A stretch of 64,000 nt of DNA. Source: Bacillus massiliglaciei (GTDB lineage Bacteria; Bacillota; Bacilli; Bacillales; DSM-1321). Below, piece by piece: positions 38,895 to 51,393 of this stretch (position 1 is its first letter; each line of letters opens with the position of its first letter). Position numbers and translations under genes: made by a program. The notes under the pieces are model-generated. The model made no database searches. It was given only the letters and a program-made list of their open reading frames with translations, and was not told the origin of the DNA. The DNA lies in the NCBI RefSeq assembly GCF_900098925.1, contig NZ_LT622357.1:210170-274169 (forward strand), read 5' to 3'.

Positions 38895-39929
38895 TTAAAT
38901 TATGGGATAAGAAACTGCTTCAATCTGTTTCACCGCTTCAAGAACTTCCGCAATCTCATGCGGTTCAGCGCTATAAGTGGCTCCCAGCCTTTCCAGGTCT
39001 GCATCGCCGCCCATATATTCCTCTGCCAGCGCATGGTAGGCTGCAGCCCATTCTCCATATTTCCCTCCGCTTACATCAAAAGGGAACAGGACAAAATGCT
39101 GCCGTTTTAAGACCTCATGAATCATGGCAAGCAATGTGGGATTAGAAGAACCAAGCACCCTCTCTGTCCGCTTTTCCATCTCCTTCAAAAAAGGATCCTC
39201 CGACAAGGCTGAAAGATCCTGCGGAATGATTTCCATCTGTCCCCATGGCTTTGCCAGCTCAATTTTTTTATCGAATTCCTGATCTTGTAAAACTTGGAGA
39301 ATCATCGTCTTGAAAAAAGGATGATGTTCCTCTTCCCTTAAAAAAGCCGCAATCTCTTCTGCAAACGGCCTGACATTTATACCGGCCAGCTGCCTGATCA
39401 CAGCATGCAGTTCAATGTCTGATTTCCCCTCAAACAGCGGACTGCCGCTTAGCCTTTCCAGGTTCAATTCTTCTTCCTTTTCCGCTTCCTCCTGCCGTTC
39501 CTCTATAACCCTCCGGCTGAACTGCAGCATTTTCTCATAATGTTCTTCCTTTTCTGCAGGGATATATTGATCTGAAAACAGGGCTTCGACCATTTCGACA
39601 ATTTTCTCATGATCACCCAGCTGCAGCAAAACCATTAAATAAATATCAGAAATCTTAAAGTAATCCCCGATTCCCTTATGGAGAAGATCGATGCAAAGCT
39701 CTTTGGCCTCTTCATAACGGCCCTGCTCTACACTGGAAACGAGCAAACCCATATTCGCTTCTTCGTCCAGCGGCTCTAATTCGACTGCCTGGGACAGCAG
39801 CTCTGATGCTTGTTTGAAACGGCGGGCCTCCAGTTCTTCCATTCCTTTCGCCAGAAGCCGCTGGCTCAAATTAGGAAACGGAATGATCTTTGCTCTCCCG
39901 CCGTTTGTTTCGCCATTCTTGTCATTCAT
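38895..39929 (-). CDS. ysoA: TPR-repeat protein YsoA
   Basis: A 344-residue soluble protein with tetratricopeptide-like helices near the N-terminus (LLAKGMEELEARRFKQASELLSQAVELEP, about 28-57, and EANMGLLVSSVEQGRYEEAKEL next). The remainder is acidic and helical, with a DUF3196-like segment. The function is unknown; TPR repeats suggest protein binding. Position between leuD and tig matches ysoA of B. subtilis. Confidence 0.85.
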   Translation of the reverse strand: MNDKNGETNGGRAKIIPFPNLSQRLLAKGMEELEARRFKQASELLSQAVELEPLDEEANMGLLVSSVEQGRYEEAKELCIDLLHKGIGDYFKISDIYLMVLLQLGDHEKIVEMVEALFSDQYIPAEKEEHYEKMLQFSRRVIEERQEEAEKEEELNLERLSGSPLFEGKSDIELHAVIRQLAGINVRPFAEEIAAFLREEEHHPFFKTMILQVLQDQEFDKKIELAKPWGQMEIIPQDLSALSEDPFLKEMEKRTERVLGSSNPTLLAMIHEVLKRQHFVLFPFDVSGGKYGEWAAAYHALAEEYMGGDADLERLGATYSAEPHEIAEVLEAVKQIEAVSYPII

Positions 39930-39995
39930 TGAAACTCGCCTCGCCGTCCGCTTTTTTTAAAAGTGTAGCATGGAATGTACTCAAATTCAAAAACC

Positions 39996-40050
39996 ATAAA
40001 AAAAGGCCTCTCTGCAACCTGCATCAGGCAGGTCATAGAGAAGCCTCTGA
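39996..40050 (-). terminator. Terminator of the ilv-leu operon
   Basis: AGGCTTCTCT pairs with AGAGAGGCCT (one wobble), enclosing an inner CCTGCC/AGG hairpin, with T7 after it on the minus strand. It lies 70 bases beyond leuD. Confidence 0.85.
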
Positions 40051-40121
40051 CTCTCTCATCAAGTATTCCAGTAACCGGAAATTATCTCCAGGGGATCATC
40101 CGCTTTTAGAATACAGACTAT

Positions 40122-40721
40122 TTATATAGAAGAAACTGCGGTTCTTGCCTCTTCATATTCGCTAATTTGCTCATCATACTGAAGGGTGATAGAGATTTCA
40201 TCCCATCCCTTGATCAGCATCTCTTTCCAATAGGGATGGATGTCAAAATTCGCTTCAAACCCTTCTCCATCCGTGACTTTTTGGTTAGGCAGATCCACTG
40301 TAATTTCATATCCCGCTGAAGATGCCCGCTCCATTAAATAGGATACTTCCGAATCTGCAAGCGGGATGGGCAGCATCCCGTTTTTCATACAGTTGTTCTT
40401 AAAGATATCGGCGAATGAAGGAGCAATGACAATGCTGAAGCCATAATCCTGCAGCGACCAGGGAGCATGCTCTCTTGAAGATCCGCACCCAAAATTTTCA
40501 CCGGCCAGCAAGATCGATGTTCCTTTATTCTCCGGCTGGTTCAGCTCAAAATCTTCACGTTCCTTCCCGTTTTCATCATAGCGCCAGTTGTAAAACAGGA
40601 ATTCTCCAAAACCGGTCCGTTCAATTCGCTTCAAGAATTGCTTTGGGATAATCTGATCCGTATCTACATTTTTTCTGTCCAAAACAGCTGCTCTTCCTTT
40701 AAAAATGGTGATTGGCTCCAT
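40122..40721 (-). CDS. leuD: 3-isopropylmalate dehydratase small subunit
   Basis: LeuD is the swivel-domain subunit that completes the aconitase-type isomerase with LeuC (2- to 3-isopropylmalate). The 199-residue product begins MEPITIFKGRAAVLDRKNVD and holds the substrate motif GENFGCGSSREHAPW. ATG 40721 is chosen for its GGAGGTG site and the conserved start; the 11 extra residues of the open frame are rejected. Last gene of the operon, 58 bases after leuC. Confidence 0.97.
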   Translation of the reverse strand: MEPITIFKGRAAVLDRKNVDTDQIIPKQFLKRIERTGFGEFLFYNWRYDENGKEREDFELNQPENKGTSILLAGENFGCGSSREHAPWSLQDYGFSIVIAPSFADIFKNNCMKNGMLPIPLADSEVSYLMERASSAGYEITVDLPNQKVTDGEGFEANFDIHPYWKEMLIKGWDEISITLQYDEQISEYEEARTAVSSI

Positions 40722-40779
40722 TTCTTCCACCTCCGTTAATGTATAAGCAGTCATTTTTCATGAAACTGCTGAACGTTCT

Positions 40780-42198
40780 TTATCTTACTTTCTCCGCTTC
40801 GGCTTTCGCTTTCCAAGTGCGGATATCAACAAACTTCCCATGCACAGCGGCTGCGGCAGCCATCGCCGGACTCACTAAATGTGTCCTTGCTCCCGCCCCT
40901 TGGCGGCCTTCAAAATTCCGGTTGGATGTAGAGGCACAATGTTCACCGGCCGGAACCGCGTCCGGGTTCATACTCAAACACATAGAACAACCGGAATCAC
41001 GCCATTCAAAGCCGGCCGATTTAAAAATTTCATCAAGGCCTTCTTCTTCCGCCTGCCTTTTAACGCTTTGCGAACCAGGCACAACCATCGCCCTGACTCC
41101 TTGATGGACTTCCTGGCCATCCACCATTTCAGCCGCCTGGCGCAGGTCTTCAATCCGTGAATTTGTGCATGAGCCAATAAATACATGCTGAACGGGGATT
41201 TCAGTGATCGGCATCCCTTCGGAAAGTCCCATATAGTTCAGCGCACTTTTTAATTCTTTCGCCCCAATCGTCCCATCTGCTTCTGTTGGAATCTTTCCGT
41301 CTACCCCGCTTGCCATTCCCGGATTCGTTCCCCAGCTGACCATAGGCGGGATTACACTGCCATCCAGCACAATGACTTTATCAAACTCCGCATCCTCATC
41401 ACTGGCAAGTGCCTTCCATTCTTCCACCTTGCGTTCGAAATCTTGGCCTTTCGCGGCATATTTTCTCCCTTTCATATAGGAAAAAGTCGTTTCATCCGGG
41501 GCAACAAGCCCTGCACGCGCCCCGCCTTCAATCGACATATTGCACACTGTCATGCGCTCCTCCATCGACATATTTTCAAACACTTCTCCGCAGTATTCGA
41601 TAATATGCCCTGTACCGAAATTGACACCGAAACGGGAAATCACATATAAAATTACGTCCTTGGCCATAACGCCAGGTCCAAGCGTTCCATTCACTTCAAG
41701 CTTCATCGTTTTCGGCTTGGTTTGCCACAAGGTCTGGGTCGCAAGAACGTGCTCGACTTCACTTGTTCCAATTCCAAATGCAATGGAACCGAACGCACCG
41801 TGTGTAGACGTATGGCTGTCCCCGCACACAATCGTCATCCCTGGCTGGGTTAAGCCAAGTTCCGGGCCGATCACATGCACGATCCCCTGCTCGTCACTGT
41901 CCAGATCAGCAAGCCTGATCCCAAACTCCTTACAGTTCCGATCAAGAGCTTCTAGCTGCTTCCTGGCGACTTCATCGTGGATAAAATAGCGGTTAACCGT
42001 CGGAACATTATGATCCATTGTCGCAAACGTCCGGTCCGGCCTTCTGACAGTCCTTCCTTTTAAACGCAGCCCTTCGAATGCCTGCGGGGAAGTTACTTCA
42101 TGGATATACTGTAAATCAATGTACAAGAGATCCGGTTTATTCTCTTCCTGCATCACAATATGCCGATCCCAAATTTTTTCAATAATGGACTTTCCCAT
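40780..42198 (-). CDS. leuC: 3-isopropylmalate dehydratase large subunit
   Basis: LeuC carries the [4Fe-4S] cluster of isopropylmalate isomerase. Cluster cysteines lie in FIGSCTNSR and in [23 protein letters not shown] and [10 protein letters not shown] are family motifs. With the start at 42198 ([13 protein letters not shown]) it has 472 residues and a GGGGTGG site 6 bases upstream. ATG codons at 42204 and 42213 are also possible, the latter with AAGGAAA before it. It is preceded by an internal terminator-like hairpin after leuB. Confidence 0.96.
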   Translation of the reverse strand: MGKSIIEKIWDRHIVMQEENKPDLLYIDLQYIHEVTSPQAFEGLRLKGRTVRRPDRTFATMDHNVPTVNRYFIHDEVARKQLEALDRNCKEFGIRLADLDSDEQGIVHVIGPELGLTQPGMTIVCGDSHTSTHGAFGSIAFGIGTSEVEHVLATQTLWQTKPKTMKLEVNGTLGPGVMAKDVILYVISRFGVNFGTGHIIEYCGEVFENMSMEERMTVCNMSIEGGARAGLVAPDETTFSYMKGRKYAAKGQDFERKVEEWKALASDEDAEFDKVIVLDGSVIPPMVSWGTNPGMASGVDGKIPTEADGTIGAKELKSALNYMGLSEGMPITEIPVQHVFIGSCTNSRIEDLRQAAEMVDGQEVHQGVRAMVVPGSQSVKRQAEEEGLDEIFKSAGFEWRDSGCSMCLSMNPDAVPAGEHCASTSNRNFEGRQGAGARTHLVSPAMAAAAAVHGKFVDIRTWKAKAEAEKVR

Positions 42199-42295
42199 CT
42201 TCATCCACCCCATTTTCCTTGTTTTTAAAAATCCGCTTTAACGAACACGGCGCCCTTGAATCTGCTGCTTGTAAAACATTCTGATGTAAAAAAGT

Positions 42296-42329
42296 TTTTA
42301 AAAAACACGGCCTAAAGGAGTAGGCCGTG
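42296..42329 (-). terminator. Internal terminator between leuB and leuC
   Basis: On the minus strand CACGGCCTA and TAGGCCGTG pair around a 6-base loop and TTTTTTAAAAACTTTTTT follows. It stands in the 150-base leuB-leuC gap inside the ilv-leu operon and could cut or stabilise transcripts, lowering leuCD relative to upstream genes. Confidence 0.8.
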
Positions 42330-42363
42330 CAGTCAAGCTTTCTGCGATGAAAATCAGGCCGGC

Positions 42364-43476
42364 TTACGCATATGCGCCCATAATGTTCGAAATCGCTTCC
42401 TGATCTAATAATGCCGCTTTAATTTCCGCAATCATTTTCTCTGTTGTCACACTTTCTGATGCTGAACCCGCGATATCACCTGTCCTAAGGCCATTTTCCA
42501 ATACTTGCTCTACCGCTTTTTCTACTGCTGCCGCTTCTTCCTCCAGTCCGAAGGATAAACGCAGCATGGAAGCGGACGAAAGGATCATCGCAATCGGATT
42601 CGCCTTATTCTGGCCGGCAATGTCAGGGGCACTGCCATGAATGGGTTCATATAAGCTAGGACCGAACTTCGAGACAGAAGCAGATGGAAGCATTCCAAGC
42701 GAACCCGTCAATACAGAAGCTTCATCACTTAAAATATCGCCAAACATATTTTCCGTCACAATGACATCAAATTGCTTTGGATTCCGGATCAACTGCATGG
42801 CGGCATTATCCACAAGCATATGTTCCACCGTAACATCCGGATAGTCCTTTGCCACTTCCTCCGCTGTTTCCCGCCATACCCTGCTGGACTCCAGCACATT
42901 CGCTTTATCCACGGATGTCAGCTTTTTCTTCCGCTGCGACGCCAGCTTGAATCCTAATTCAATGATTTTTCGGATTTCTTCTTTTGTATAAAAGAGCGTA
43001 TCGACGACCGCATCTTCTCCATCCTTTGTCACCCGTTCGCTCGGTTTTCCAAAATAAAGGCCGCCTGTCAGCTCACGCACAATCAGTAAATCCACACCTT
43101 CGACCAGCTCTTTCTTTAGCGGAGAAGAATCGGAAAGGCTTTGATAAAAGCTAATGGGCCTAAGATTCGCATAAAGGTCAAGCTCTTTTCTTATTTTTAA
43201 CAGCCCTCGTTCAGGTCTGCTGTGAGCCGGGACACTGTCCCACTTCGGACCTCCGACCGCTCCAAGCAGAACCGCGTCACTGTTCTTGCACACTTGAACT
43301 GTTTTATCCGGCAGGGGAGTTCCCGTATTGTCTATGGCACTGCCGCCGATTTCGCCGTACTGAAATTCAAATTCATGGCCGAATCTTTGTCCAACAGCCT
43401 CGAGAATCTCGATCGCCCCTTTTGTCACTTCTTTACCGATACCGTCTCCCGGCAATACCGCAATACTCTTCTTCAT
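42364..43476 (-). CDS. leuB: 3-isopropylmalate dehydrogenase
   Basis: LeuB oxidises and decarboxylates 3-isopropylmalate with NAD. The 370-residue product opens with the nucleotide-binding IAVLPGDGIGKEVTKGA. The catalytic segments RELTGGLYFGKPSE and VTENMFGDILSDEASVLTGSLG, and the NAD motif YEPIHGSAPDIAGQNKANP, are all present. It follows leuA by 15 bases. Confidence 0.97.
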   Translation of the reverse strand: MKKSIAVLPGDGIGKEVTKGAIEILEAVGQRFGHEFEFQYGEIGGSAIDNTGTPLPDKTVQVCKNSDAVLLGAVGGPKWDSVPAHSRPERGLLKIRKELDLYANLRPISFYQSLSDSSPLKKELVEGVDLLIVRELTGGLYFGKPSERVTKDGEDAVVDTLFYTKEEIRKIIELGFKLASQRKKKLTSVDKANVLESSRVWRETAEEVAKDYPDVTVEHMLVDNAAMQLIRNPKQFDVIVTENMFGDILSDEASVLTGSLGMLPSASVSKFGPSLYEPIHGSAPDIAGQNKANPIAMILSSASMLRLSFGLEEEAAAVEKAVEQVLENGLRTGDIAGSASESVTTEKMIAEIKAALLDQEAISNIMGAYA

Positions 43477-43491
43477 TGAAATCTCCCCTTT

Positions 43492-46057
<2,566 letters not shown>

Positions 46058-46086
46058 TTAGTAGTTTTTTTATTAGAATGTTTAAA

Positions 46087-46602
46087 TTAAACAATCGTAA
46101 CGGATTTAGGTGAATTCGATAATTGAAGGCCCCGCTGGAACGCTGTTGTTCCCGTTCGTGCGAGTTCCTTGATGCCAAATGGCTTGATCAGTTCGATAAA
46201 GGCTTCGATTTTTTCCGTTTCGCCGGTAATCTGGATGGTCAGGCTTTCCCTGCCCACATCGATGACTGAAGCCCGGAAAGGCTCAATGACTGAATAGATC
46301 TCTGACCTTGTCTGGCTGGACACCATGACTTTTACCAGTGCCAGTTCTCTTGCAACAATCGCTTGGCTGCTCAGGTCGGTTACTTTTAAAATATCAATCT
46401 GTTTATTCAGCTGCTTTGTCATCTGCTCAATTTGCATCGCATCATCCACATGAACCACAACAGTGATCCTTGAGATTCCGCTTTGTTCCGAAGCCCCGAC
46501 CGTAATGCTTTCAATATTGTAGTTTCTTTTTGTAAATAAATTGGTGATCCGGTTCAGAACGCCCGGCCTGTTATTCACGGTAAGGGTAAGTATGCCTTTC
46601 AT
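46087..46602 (-). CDS. ilvN: Acetolactate synthase small (regulatory) subunit
   Basis: The regulatory subunit (IlvN/IlvH) activates IlvB and confers valine feedback inhibition. The 171-residue product starts with an ACT domain (LTLTVNNRPGVLNRITNLFTKRNYNIES) with the effector-binding glycine/asparagine region, followed by the second ACT-like domain ending RTGTTAFQRG. It lies 2 bases after ilvB. In B. subtilis naming it is ilvH. Confidence 0.96.
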   Translation of the reverse strand: MKGILTLTVNNRPGVLNRITNLFTKRNYNIESITVGASEQSGISRITVVVHVDDAMQIEQMTKQLNKQIDILKVTDLSSQAIVARELALVKVMVSSQTRSEIYSVIEPFRASVIDVGRESLTIQITGETEKIEAFIELIKPFGIKELARTGTTAFQRGLQLSNSPKSVTIV

Positions 46603-46604
46603 GA

Positions 46605-48317
46605 TTAAACTCCTTCCATTTCGTGAAGCCCTTTGCCTGCTGCAACCATCGGATAGACGTTTTCTTTTTGCTTTACATGTATGTCAAGCAGGACAGGACC
46701 TTTGATGCTCATTGCTTCATCCATGATTCTCTCTGCTTCTTCCTCTGTGGAGGCTCTGAATGCCGGGATGCCATATGCATCCGCAAGCTTAACGAAATCA
46801 GGCTGAGACTGGAACAAACTGTGTGAATACCTTTCGCCATGGAACAGCTCCTGCCATTGCCGCACCATGCCGAGTGCTCCATTATTCAGAATGACAATTT
46901 TGATGGGCAGGTTCATTTCAGCGATAACCGACAGTTCTTGATTGGTCATCTGGAATCCTCCGTCACCGGAAATGGAAAGCACTGTCCGATCCGAAGATGC
47001 CAATTGTGCGCCAATGCTTGCCGGCAGACCGAATCCCATAGTTCCAAGTCCTCCGGAAGTCACCCAGGAATCCGGCTTGTTAAACCGATAATATTGTGCC
47101 GCCCACATTTGATGCTGGCCTACATCTGTTGTGACAATCGCCTCGCCACTTGTTTTTTCATGGAGCATCTGAATCACTCTTTGCGGCTTCAGCACACCTT
47201 CTTCCTCTTCATACCGGAGAGGATATTTCTCATTCCACTCATCCAGCTGCTTCCGCCAGCTGCTGATTTCAGGTTTTTTTCCGCTCTGAGCAATCAGTTC
47301 CTCAAGTGCTTCCTTCGCACTTCCGACGACAGGAATTTGGGTCGGAACATTTTTCCCGATTTCCGCAGGGTCAATATCGACATGCGCTACTACTGCTTTT
47401 TTCGCAAAATAATTTAGGTTCCCGGTCAGACGGTCATCGAACCGGGCCCCGATATTGATGAGCAGATCGCATTCCGACAAAGCCATATTCGCTGCATAAG
47501 ATCCATGCATGCCGCCCATCCCCACAAACTGCGGATGTTCAGCCGGAAAGCCGCCAAGTCCAAGCAATGTATGTACGACCGGGAGACCCTGCTGCTCCGC
47601 ATATTCCTTAAGGAGATTTGCTGCTTTTGCATGATGGACGCCGGCCCCTGCCAGAATGACTGGCTTTTTAGCACTGCTTACTGCCTCGACAAGCTTCCTG
47701 ATTTGAAGGTAATTTGGTTTTGTCGTCGGCTGGTAGCCCGGAAGATCCATCTCCGGATCCATCTCAGCTGTCCCCTGAAGAATCGCCATATCTTTAGGAA
47801 TATCAATCAGTACCGGTCCCGGCCTTCCGCTTGAGGCGATATAAAAGGCTTCTTTAATAATGCGCGGGAGGTCTTCCGGATTTCTGACTTGATAATTGTG
47901 TTTAGTGATCGGCGTCGTGATCCCCAGAACATCTGCTTCTTGGAATGCATCCGATCCTATCACTGTAGTAGCAACCTGACCCGAAATCACAACGAGCGGC
48001 AGGGAATCAATCATGGCGTCCGCAAGACCTGTAACAATATTCGTGGCTCCCGGACCCGAGGTTACAATCACGACCCCCGGCTTCCCTGTAATCCTGGCAT
48101 AGCCTTCAGCCGCATGTACTGCACCTTGCTCATGTCTGGTTAAAATATGAAACAGACCTGAACTGTAGAGTTTGTCATAAATCGGCAATACAGCACCGCC
48201 TGGATATCCAAAAATGACGTCCACATTTTCTTTCTTCAATGCTTCCATCAAAAACTCCGCACCGCTAAACGTTGTTTTTTCACCCTTTCTATCAGCTACT
48301 ACTGTCTTTTGCATCAT
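46605..48317 (-). CDS. ilvB: Acetolactate synthase large (catalytic) subunit
   Basis: IlvB uses thiamine diphosphate to form acetolactate or acetohydroxybutyrate. The 570-residue product has the activating glutamate in [17 protein letters not shown], an FAD-binding middle domain and the ThDP motif [15 protein letters not shown]...ILNN (about 445-477). It is the first gene of ilvBNC-leuABCD and is controlled by the T-box leader. AGGAGG lies in GGAGGTCTTTACGT ahead of the start. Confidence 0.97.
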   Translation of the reverse strand: MMQKTVVADRKGEKTTFSGAEFLMEALKKENVDVIFGYPGGAVLPIYDKLYSSGLFHILTRHEQGAVHAAEGYARITGKPGVVIVTSGPGATNIVTGLADAMIDSLPLVVISGQVATTVIGSDAFQEADVLGITTPITKHNYQVRNPEDLPRIIKEAFYIASSGRPGPVLIDIPKDMAILQGTAEMDPEMDLPGYQPTTKPNYLQIRKLVEAVSSAKKPVILAGAGVHHAKAANLLKEYAEQQGLPVVHTLLGLGGFPAEHPQFVGMGGMHGSYAANMALSECDLLINIGARFDDRLTGNLNYFAKKAVVAHVDIDPAEIGKNVPTQIPVVGSAKEALEELIAQSGKKPEISSWRKQLDEWNEKYPLRYEEEEGVLKPQRVIQMLHEKTSGEAIVTTDVGQHQMWAAQYYRFNKPDSWVTSGGLGTMGFGLPASIGAQLASSDRTVLSISGDGGFQMTNQELSVIAEMNLPIKIVILNNGALGMVRQWQELFHGERYSHSLFQSQPDFVKLADAYGIPAFRASTEEEAERIMDEAMSIKGPVLLDIHVKQKENVYPMVAAGKGLHEMEGV

Positions 48318-48375
48318 ACGTAAAGACCTCCTCCACTTTCTCCTTCATCATTTTTTGAATATTCAAACTTTTAGG

Positions 48376-48700
48376 GATGTAAAAAAGCCCTCCCACCCCT
48401 ATATGCCTGCATGAGCAAGCAAGGGGTGAAAAGGCTTTGAGAACCAATCCACGGTACCACCCTTTTTCGCATGTGATTCTTCCAACATGCGCACTTAAGT
48501 GATTTGATAACGGGTGCCGGTTCGCACCCGTTCAGCTCTACTAAGAATCCTTTTCAAGCTGAAACTCCAAGGTGAGTTCATTCTTTGGGACAATACCGGC
48601 TTCCAGCAACCCGGCTCTCTGTAAATGCCTTACCAAAAAACTACTTATCCTCATCATTGATTTCATCGTCATTTGTTTGTTTGAAGCAATGTTGTCTTGT
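48376..48700 (-). promoter_or_regulatory. T-box leader of the ilv-leu operon, leucine CUC specifier
   Basis: The minus strand carries AGAGAGCCGGG (stem I), the specifier loop GAACTCACC with CTC at 48574-48576 (leucine), and the antiterminator core GGTGGTACCGTG (48450-48461). The terminator CACCCCT/AGGGGTG with outer AAAGCC/GGCTTT pairing is followed by T6 (about 48378-48440). Uncharged tRNA-Leu would favour expression, as known for the B. subtilis ilv-leu leader. Confidence 0.94.
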
Positions 48701-48710
48701 ATTTGTGATT

Positions 48711-48739
48711 ATCTTACGCCCAATTCTAAAGTGAGTCAA
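48711..48739 (-). promoter_or_regulatory. Sigma-A promoter of the ilv-leu operon
   Basis: TTGACT, 17 bases, TAAGAT on the minus strand, just before the T-box stem I. Global regulators (CodY, TnrA, CcpA) act around this promoter in B. subtilis; I could not identify convincing boxes by eye. Confidence 0.75.
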
Positions 48740-48906
48740 CACCTTTTTGAGAATTATTAGATAATTTAGACTTATCAAACTTTATGTATGCGTTTCCATC
48801 CTTTTCATTATCGAATTTCCAAAAAAAGAATTTTTTTATGCCGATGCTGCTTTCCCGCCACTCAAAGCGGAAATAAGACGCGATTCTGAATTCGACTCAG
48901 TATCAT

Positions 48907-48938
48907 AAAAAAGAGGACGAGGAAGTCTCCTCATCCTC
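48907..48938 (-). terminator. Terminator after the small GNAT gene
   Basis: GAGGATGAGG pairs with CCTCGTCCTC (one wobble) around a 6-base loop, followed by T6 on the minus strand. Confidence 0.88.
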
Positions 48939-48949
48939 CGTATTATCAA

Positions 48950-49228
48950 TCACCGGGCAGCCAATACATCTTGATATTCTGGATGTTTCGTGAACTGCAC
49001 CTGAGCAAATGAACAAATCGGGACTACCTTTACGTTTTCTTCCCGGGCATACTCTACAAGACGCTCCACCAGCTGATTGCCCACTTTCTGACCGCGCAGC
49101 TTTTCAGAAACCTCTGTATGGTCTACTGTGATCTCTCCGTCTCCTGAAGAAAAATAGCTGATTTCAGCCAATTTTTCTCCCTCTTCTTCTACATAGAAAT
49201 TCCCTTCGCCCTGCTTAATATCAACCAT
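48950..49228 (-). CDS. Small GNAT-like N-acetyltransferase (YidJ/Gtn-type)
   Basis: A 92-residue member of the short GNAT-like class (N-acetyltransferase-like, about 90-100 residues). The acetyl-CoA loop is RGQKVGNQLVERLVEYAREE and VVPICSFAQVQFTKHPEYQDV gives the conserved PxCxF...HPE end. The substrate is unknown. A strong AGGAGGAATCAAT site precedes the ATG. Flanked by a 475-base gap and its own terminator, so probably a single-gene unit. Confidence 0.85.
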   Translation of the reverse strand: MVDIKQGEGNFYVEEEGEKLAEISYFSSGDGEITVDHTEVSEKLRGQKVGNQLVERLVEYAREENVKVVPICSFAQVQFTKHPEYQDVLAAR

Positions 49229-49703
49229 ATTGATTCCTCCTGTTCAGATAACCTTCGTGACTGTTATTTTATACCACTGTTTTATCCTTCCGCAAACGCG
49301 GTCCATCACTCTTAGTGAATCTTCGCACTCTTACTTCCCTCCCAATCGGAGTTACTCAATCTATCAAATTACGTTAGAGTTTCTGCCATGTTTCAATGAA
49401 AGTTAAAAATCGTCCCCCATACAGTTCCACTTCTTTTTTTTGGAAATCAGCTTCCATTCAATCACTCCTTTGCCATCTTTCTGCTCTGCCTGCATCTTTT
49501 AAACTTTTAATATTTTCTTCTTTCTTCCTATTAAATAGTATGTAAGAGAAAGAGATAATAATCGCCGTTTTACCTGAAATCGCTCAACAAAGAAGACCTC
49601 GTTTTCCAAGCCTTCGATTGTTCTATTTTTAGAAAATGATTAAATGTTCGAATTCCTTACATATGTGATAAAAACTCCTTACATCTGATGAATGCCCATC
49701 CTT
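49229..49703. other. Gap between two acetyltransferase genes
   Basis: 475 A/T-rich bases without a frame that looks coding and without a clear terminator for the upstream gene (49704-50168). The promoter of the 92-residue GNAT gene should lie near 49260-49330. I see no repeats or recognised RNA. Confidence 0.4.
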
Positions 49704-50168
49704 CTATTTTTCGAACTCCGGCTCTTTGCTGAAGCTGCGAGAATAATGCCAAAAATCGGGATCTCTTGAGAAGCCGTTTCGTTCATACAGTCTTTGAGCT
49801 CCAAAATTATCTGCTGCCGTTTCAAGAGATAAAGCCGCCGCCCCCGTTTCACGGCACAGCTCTGCAGAACGGTCAATCAGCATCTGGCCGATTCCCTTGC
49901 TGCGGTACTCTTCCATAACAAACAAATCATTTAAGATCCAAGCCCGACGCATGGAGATAGAAGAAAAGGTTGGATACAGCTGGACAAAACCGACGCATTC
50001 GCCTTTATCTTCTGCAACGAAAATAATAGATTCTCCCCGTTCCATCCTTTCCCTAAGATAGGATTCAGCACCTTCCATATCATCAGGCTGCTGATAAAAC
50101 CGGCGATATGCATTGAAAAGCTGGGTGATTCCTCTAAGATCCTTTAATTCTGCTTGGTAAACGTTCAC
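49704..50168 (-). CDS. GNAT family N-acetyltransferase
   Basis: A 154-residue standard GNAT protein. Motif A is LNDLFVMEEYRSKGIGQMLIDRSAELCRETG (the RSKGIG pyrophosphate loop), and motif B is LSLETAADNFGAQRLYERNGFSRDP. The acceptor substrate cannot be told. It runs divergently from the zincin gene, sharing an 86-base upstream region. Confidence 0.88.
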   Translation of the reverse strand: MNVYQAELKDLRGITQLFNAYRRFYQQPDDMEGAESYLRERMERGESIIFVAEDKGECVGFVQLYPTFSSISMRRAWILNDLFVMEEYRSKGIGQMLIDRSAELCRETGAAALSLETAADNFGAQRLYERNGFSRDPDFWHYSRSFSKEPEFEK

Positions 50169-50254
50169 TTCTCTCTCCCCTTCTCTCTTTTTCTCTAATA
50201 GACTCTCTTACCTTATTTCGACATTCCCGCCTTTTCTCCTCTGTCATTAAACAG

Positions 50255-51196
50255 ATGATGATAATCGGAATTTTTAGTAAAATAGACCATAGCGTAATAC
50301 TGAGACGAAATAGTGTCAGGAGGATTTCCTATGAAATAACCGATACAGTCCCCTTTTTCTTACAGAATTACGAACCGTCCTCTCGGTTTCTAAAAAGCTA
50401 TTATTCCCGATATCCTGATATTTTCGCAGAATATTTTTCCTACCATTGCAAGGATACGGAAGATCGGCATCAACAATTCATAGAGAAGTATCCTAAAGCC
50501 ATCCCGAGAATAGAACAAGTCCATCACAAAATACTGCCAATCATTAAAGAAACAGCTGATTTGTACACAAAAAAATATCAGGTGACCTTTCCCATTGAAG
50601 TGAATTTGATTGTAGGCGGGTTTGGTTCCAATGCCTATACACACAGACAGATTATTCCTAATATCACTTTCGCCTTAGAGAAGCTATCTCCCCGTCAAGA
50701 TCATTTAAGAACCATCGCAGCCCATGAATTTGGCCATGTGACACACAATACCCTTTCTCATGAGGCCGGCACAGATTGGGAAAAAATCGATTGGTACAGT
50801 CCCCTTATCTGGCTCTTACAAGAAGGAGCGGCCATCCATTTGTCCCGGCAAATCGTTACAGACTTGACTCCCTCCATGTATTTCTCATTTGATGATGAAG
50901 GGAAGGATTGGTTAACCTTTTCAGAAAGCAATACAGATAAAATAAAAGCGGCTTTTGCCTGGGATATCACAAATAAATCAACTCACTATGTATACCGGGA
51001 GTGGTTTTCCATAAATGGCGGAGAAAGATATGGATACAGCCGATTGGGCTATTACCTTGCCGATCTGTTTTTCCAGTCTCTAATTAGGGACGGCGGGGAA
51101 CAGCAAGCGATGATTGCATGGAAAAATAGAGAATACGAAAAGAAAGCAAAAGAGTGGCTTTTTCTAAACACGGCTCCATCATTTTTTCTAAAATAA
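50255..51196 (+). CDS. Zincin-like metallopeptidase-domain protein (HEFGH)
   Basis: A protein of up to 313 residues with a gluzincin-like site: HEFGH (His157, Glu158, His161) and a downstream EGAA glutamate (Glu190) as the likely third zinc ligand. No signal peptide or membrane helix is evident, so it is presumably cytoplasmic. The family is not one I can name and the substrate is unknown. The start is uncertain: ATG 50255 lacks a ribosome site, whereas a perfect AGGAGG at 50320 is followed by an ATG in another frame that stops after two codons (ATGAAATAA). See findings. Confidence 0.72.
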   Translation: MMIIGIFSKIDHSVILRRNSVRRISYEITDTVPFFLQNYEPSSRFLKSYYSRYPDIFAEYFSYHCKDTEDRHQQFIEKYPKAIPRIEQVHHKILPIIKETADLYTKKYQVTFPIEVNLIVGGFGSNAYTHRQIIPNITFALEKLSPRQDHLRTIAAHEFGHVTHNTLSHEAGTDWEKIDWYSPLIWLLQEGAAIHLSRQIVTDLTPSMYFSFDDEGKDWLTFSESNTDKIKAAFAWDITNKSTHYVYREWFSINGGERYGYSRLGYYLADLFFQSLIRDGGEQQAMIAWKNREYEKKAKEWLFLNTAPSFFLK

Positions 51197-51325
51197 AGAC
51201 ATATCTTCAGCCAACATCTATTTTTACTTTTTTTGATAGTTTGTCCACCCCCTCCACAGCCTGAATACATATATTAACAATAAATAGGATTAAGACTGTC
51301 CATTTATAATGGATAGGTTTCTATG

Positions 51326-51358
51326 AAAAAATAAAGCACCGCAGTGTTTATTTTTTTC
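51326..51358 (+). terminator. A/T-rich terminator after the zincin gene
   Basis: AAAAAATAAA with GCAC pairs with GTG and TTTATTTTTT (one bulge) and is followed by T. Low GC content makes it weak. Confidence 0.5.
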
Positions 51359-51393
51359 TATTTATTATTAAGAGTCTGGAGGAGAAATGAAGC

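Noticed and set aside
48720-48775. CodY-like box near the ilv promoter
   Set aside because: The best window, around ATAATTCTCAAAAAG, matches the 15-base consensus at too few positions to claim.
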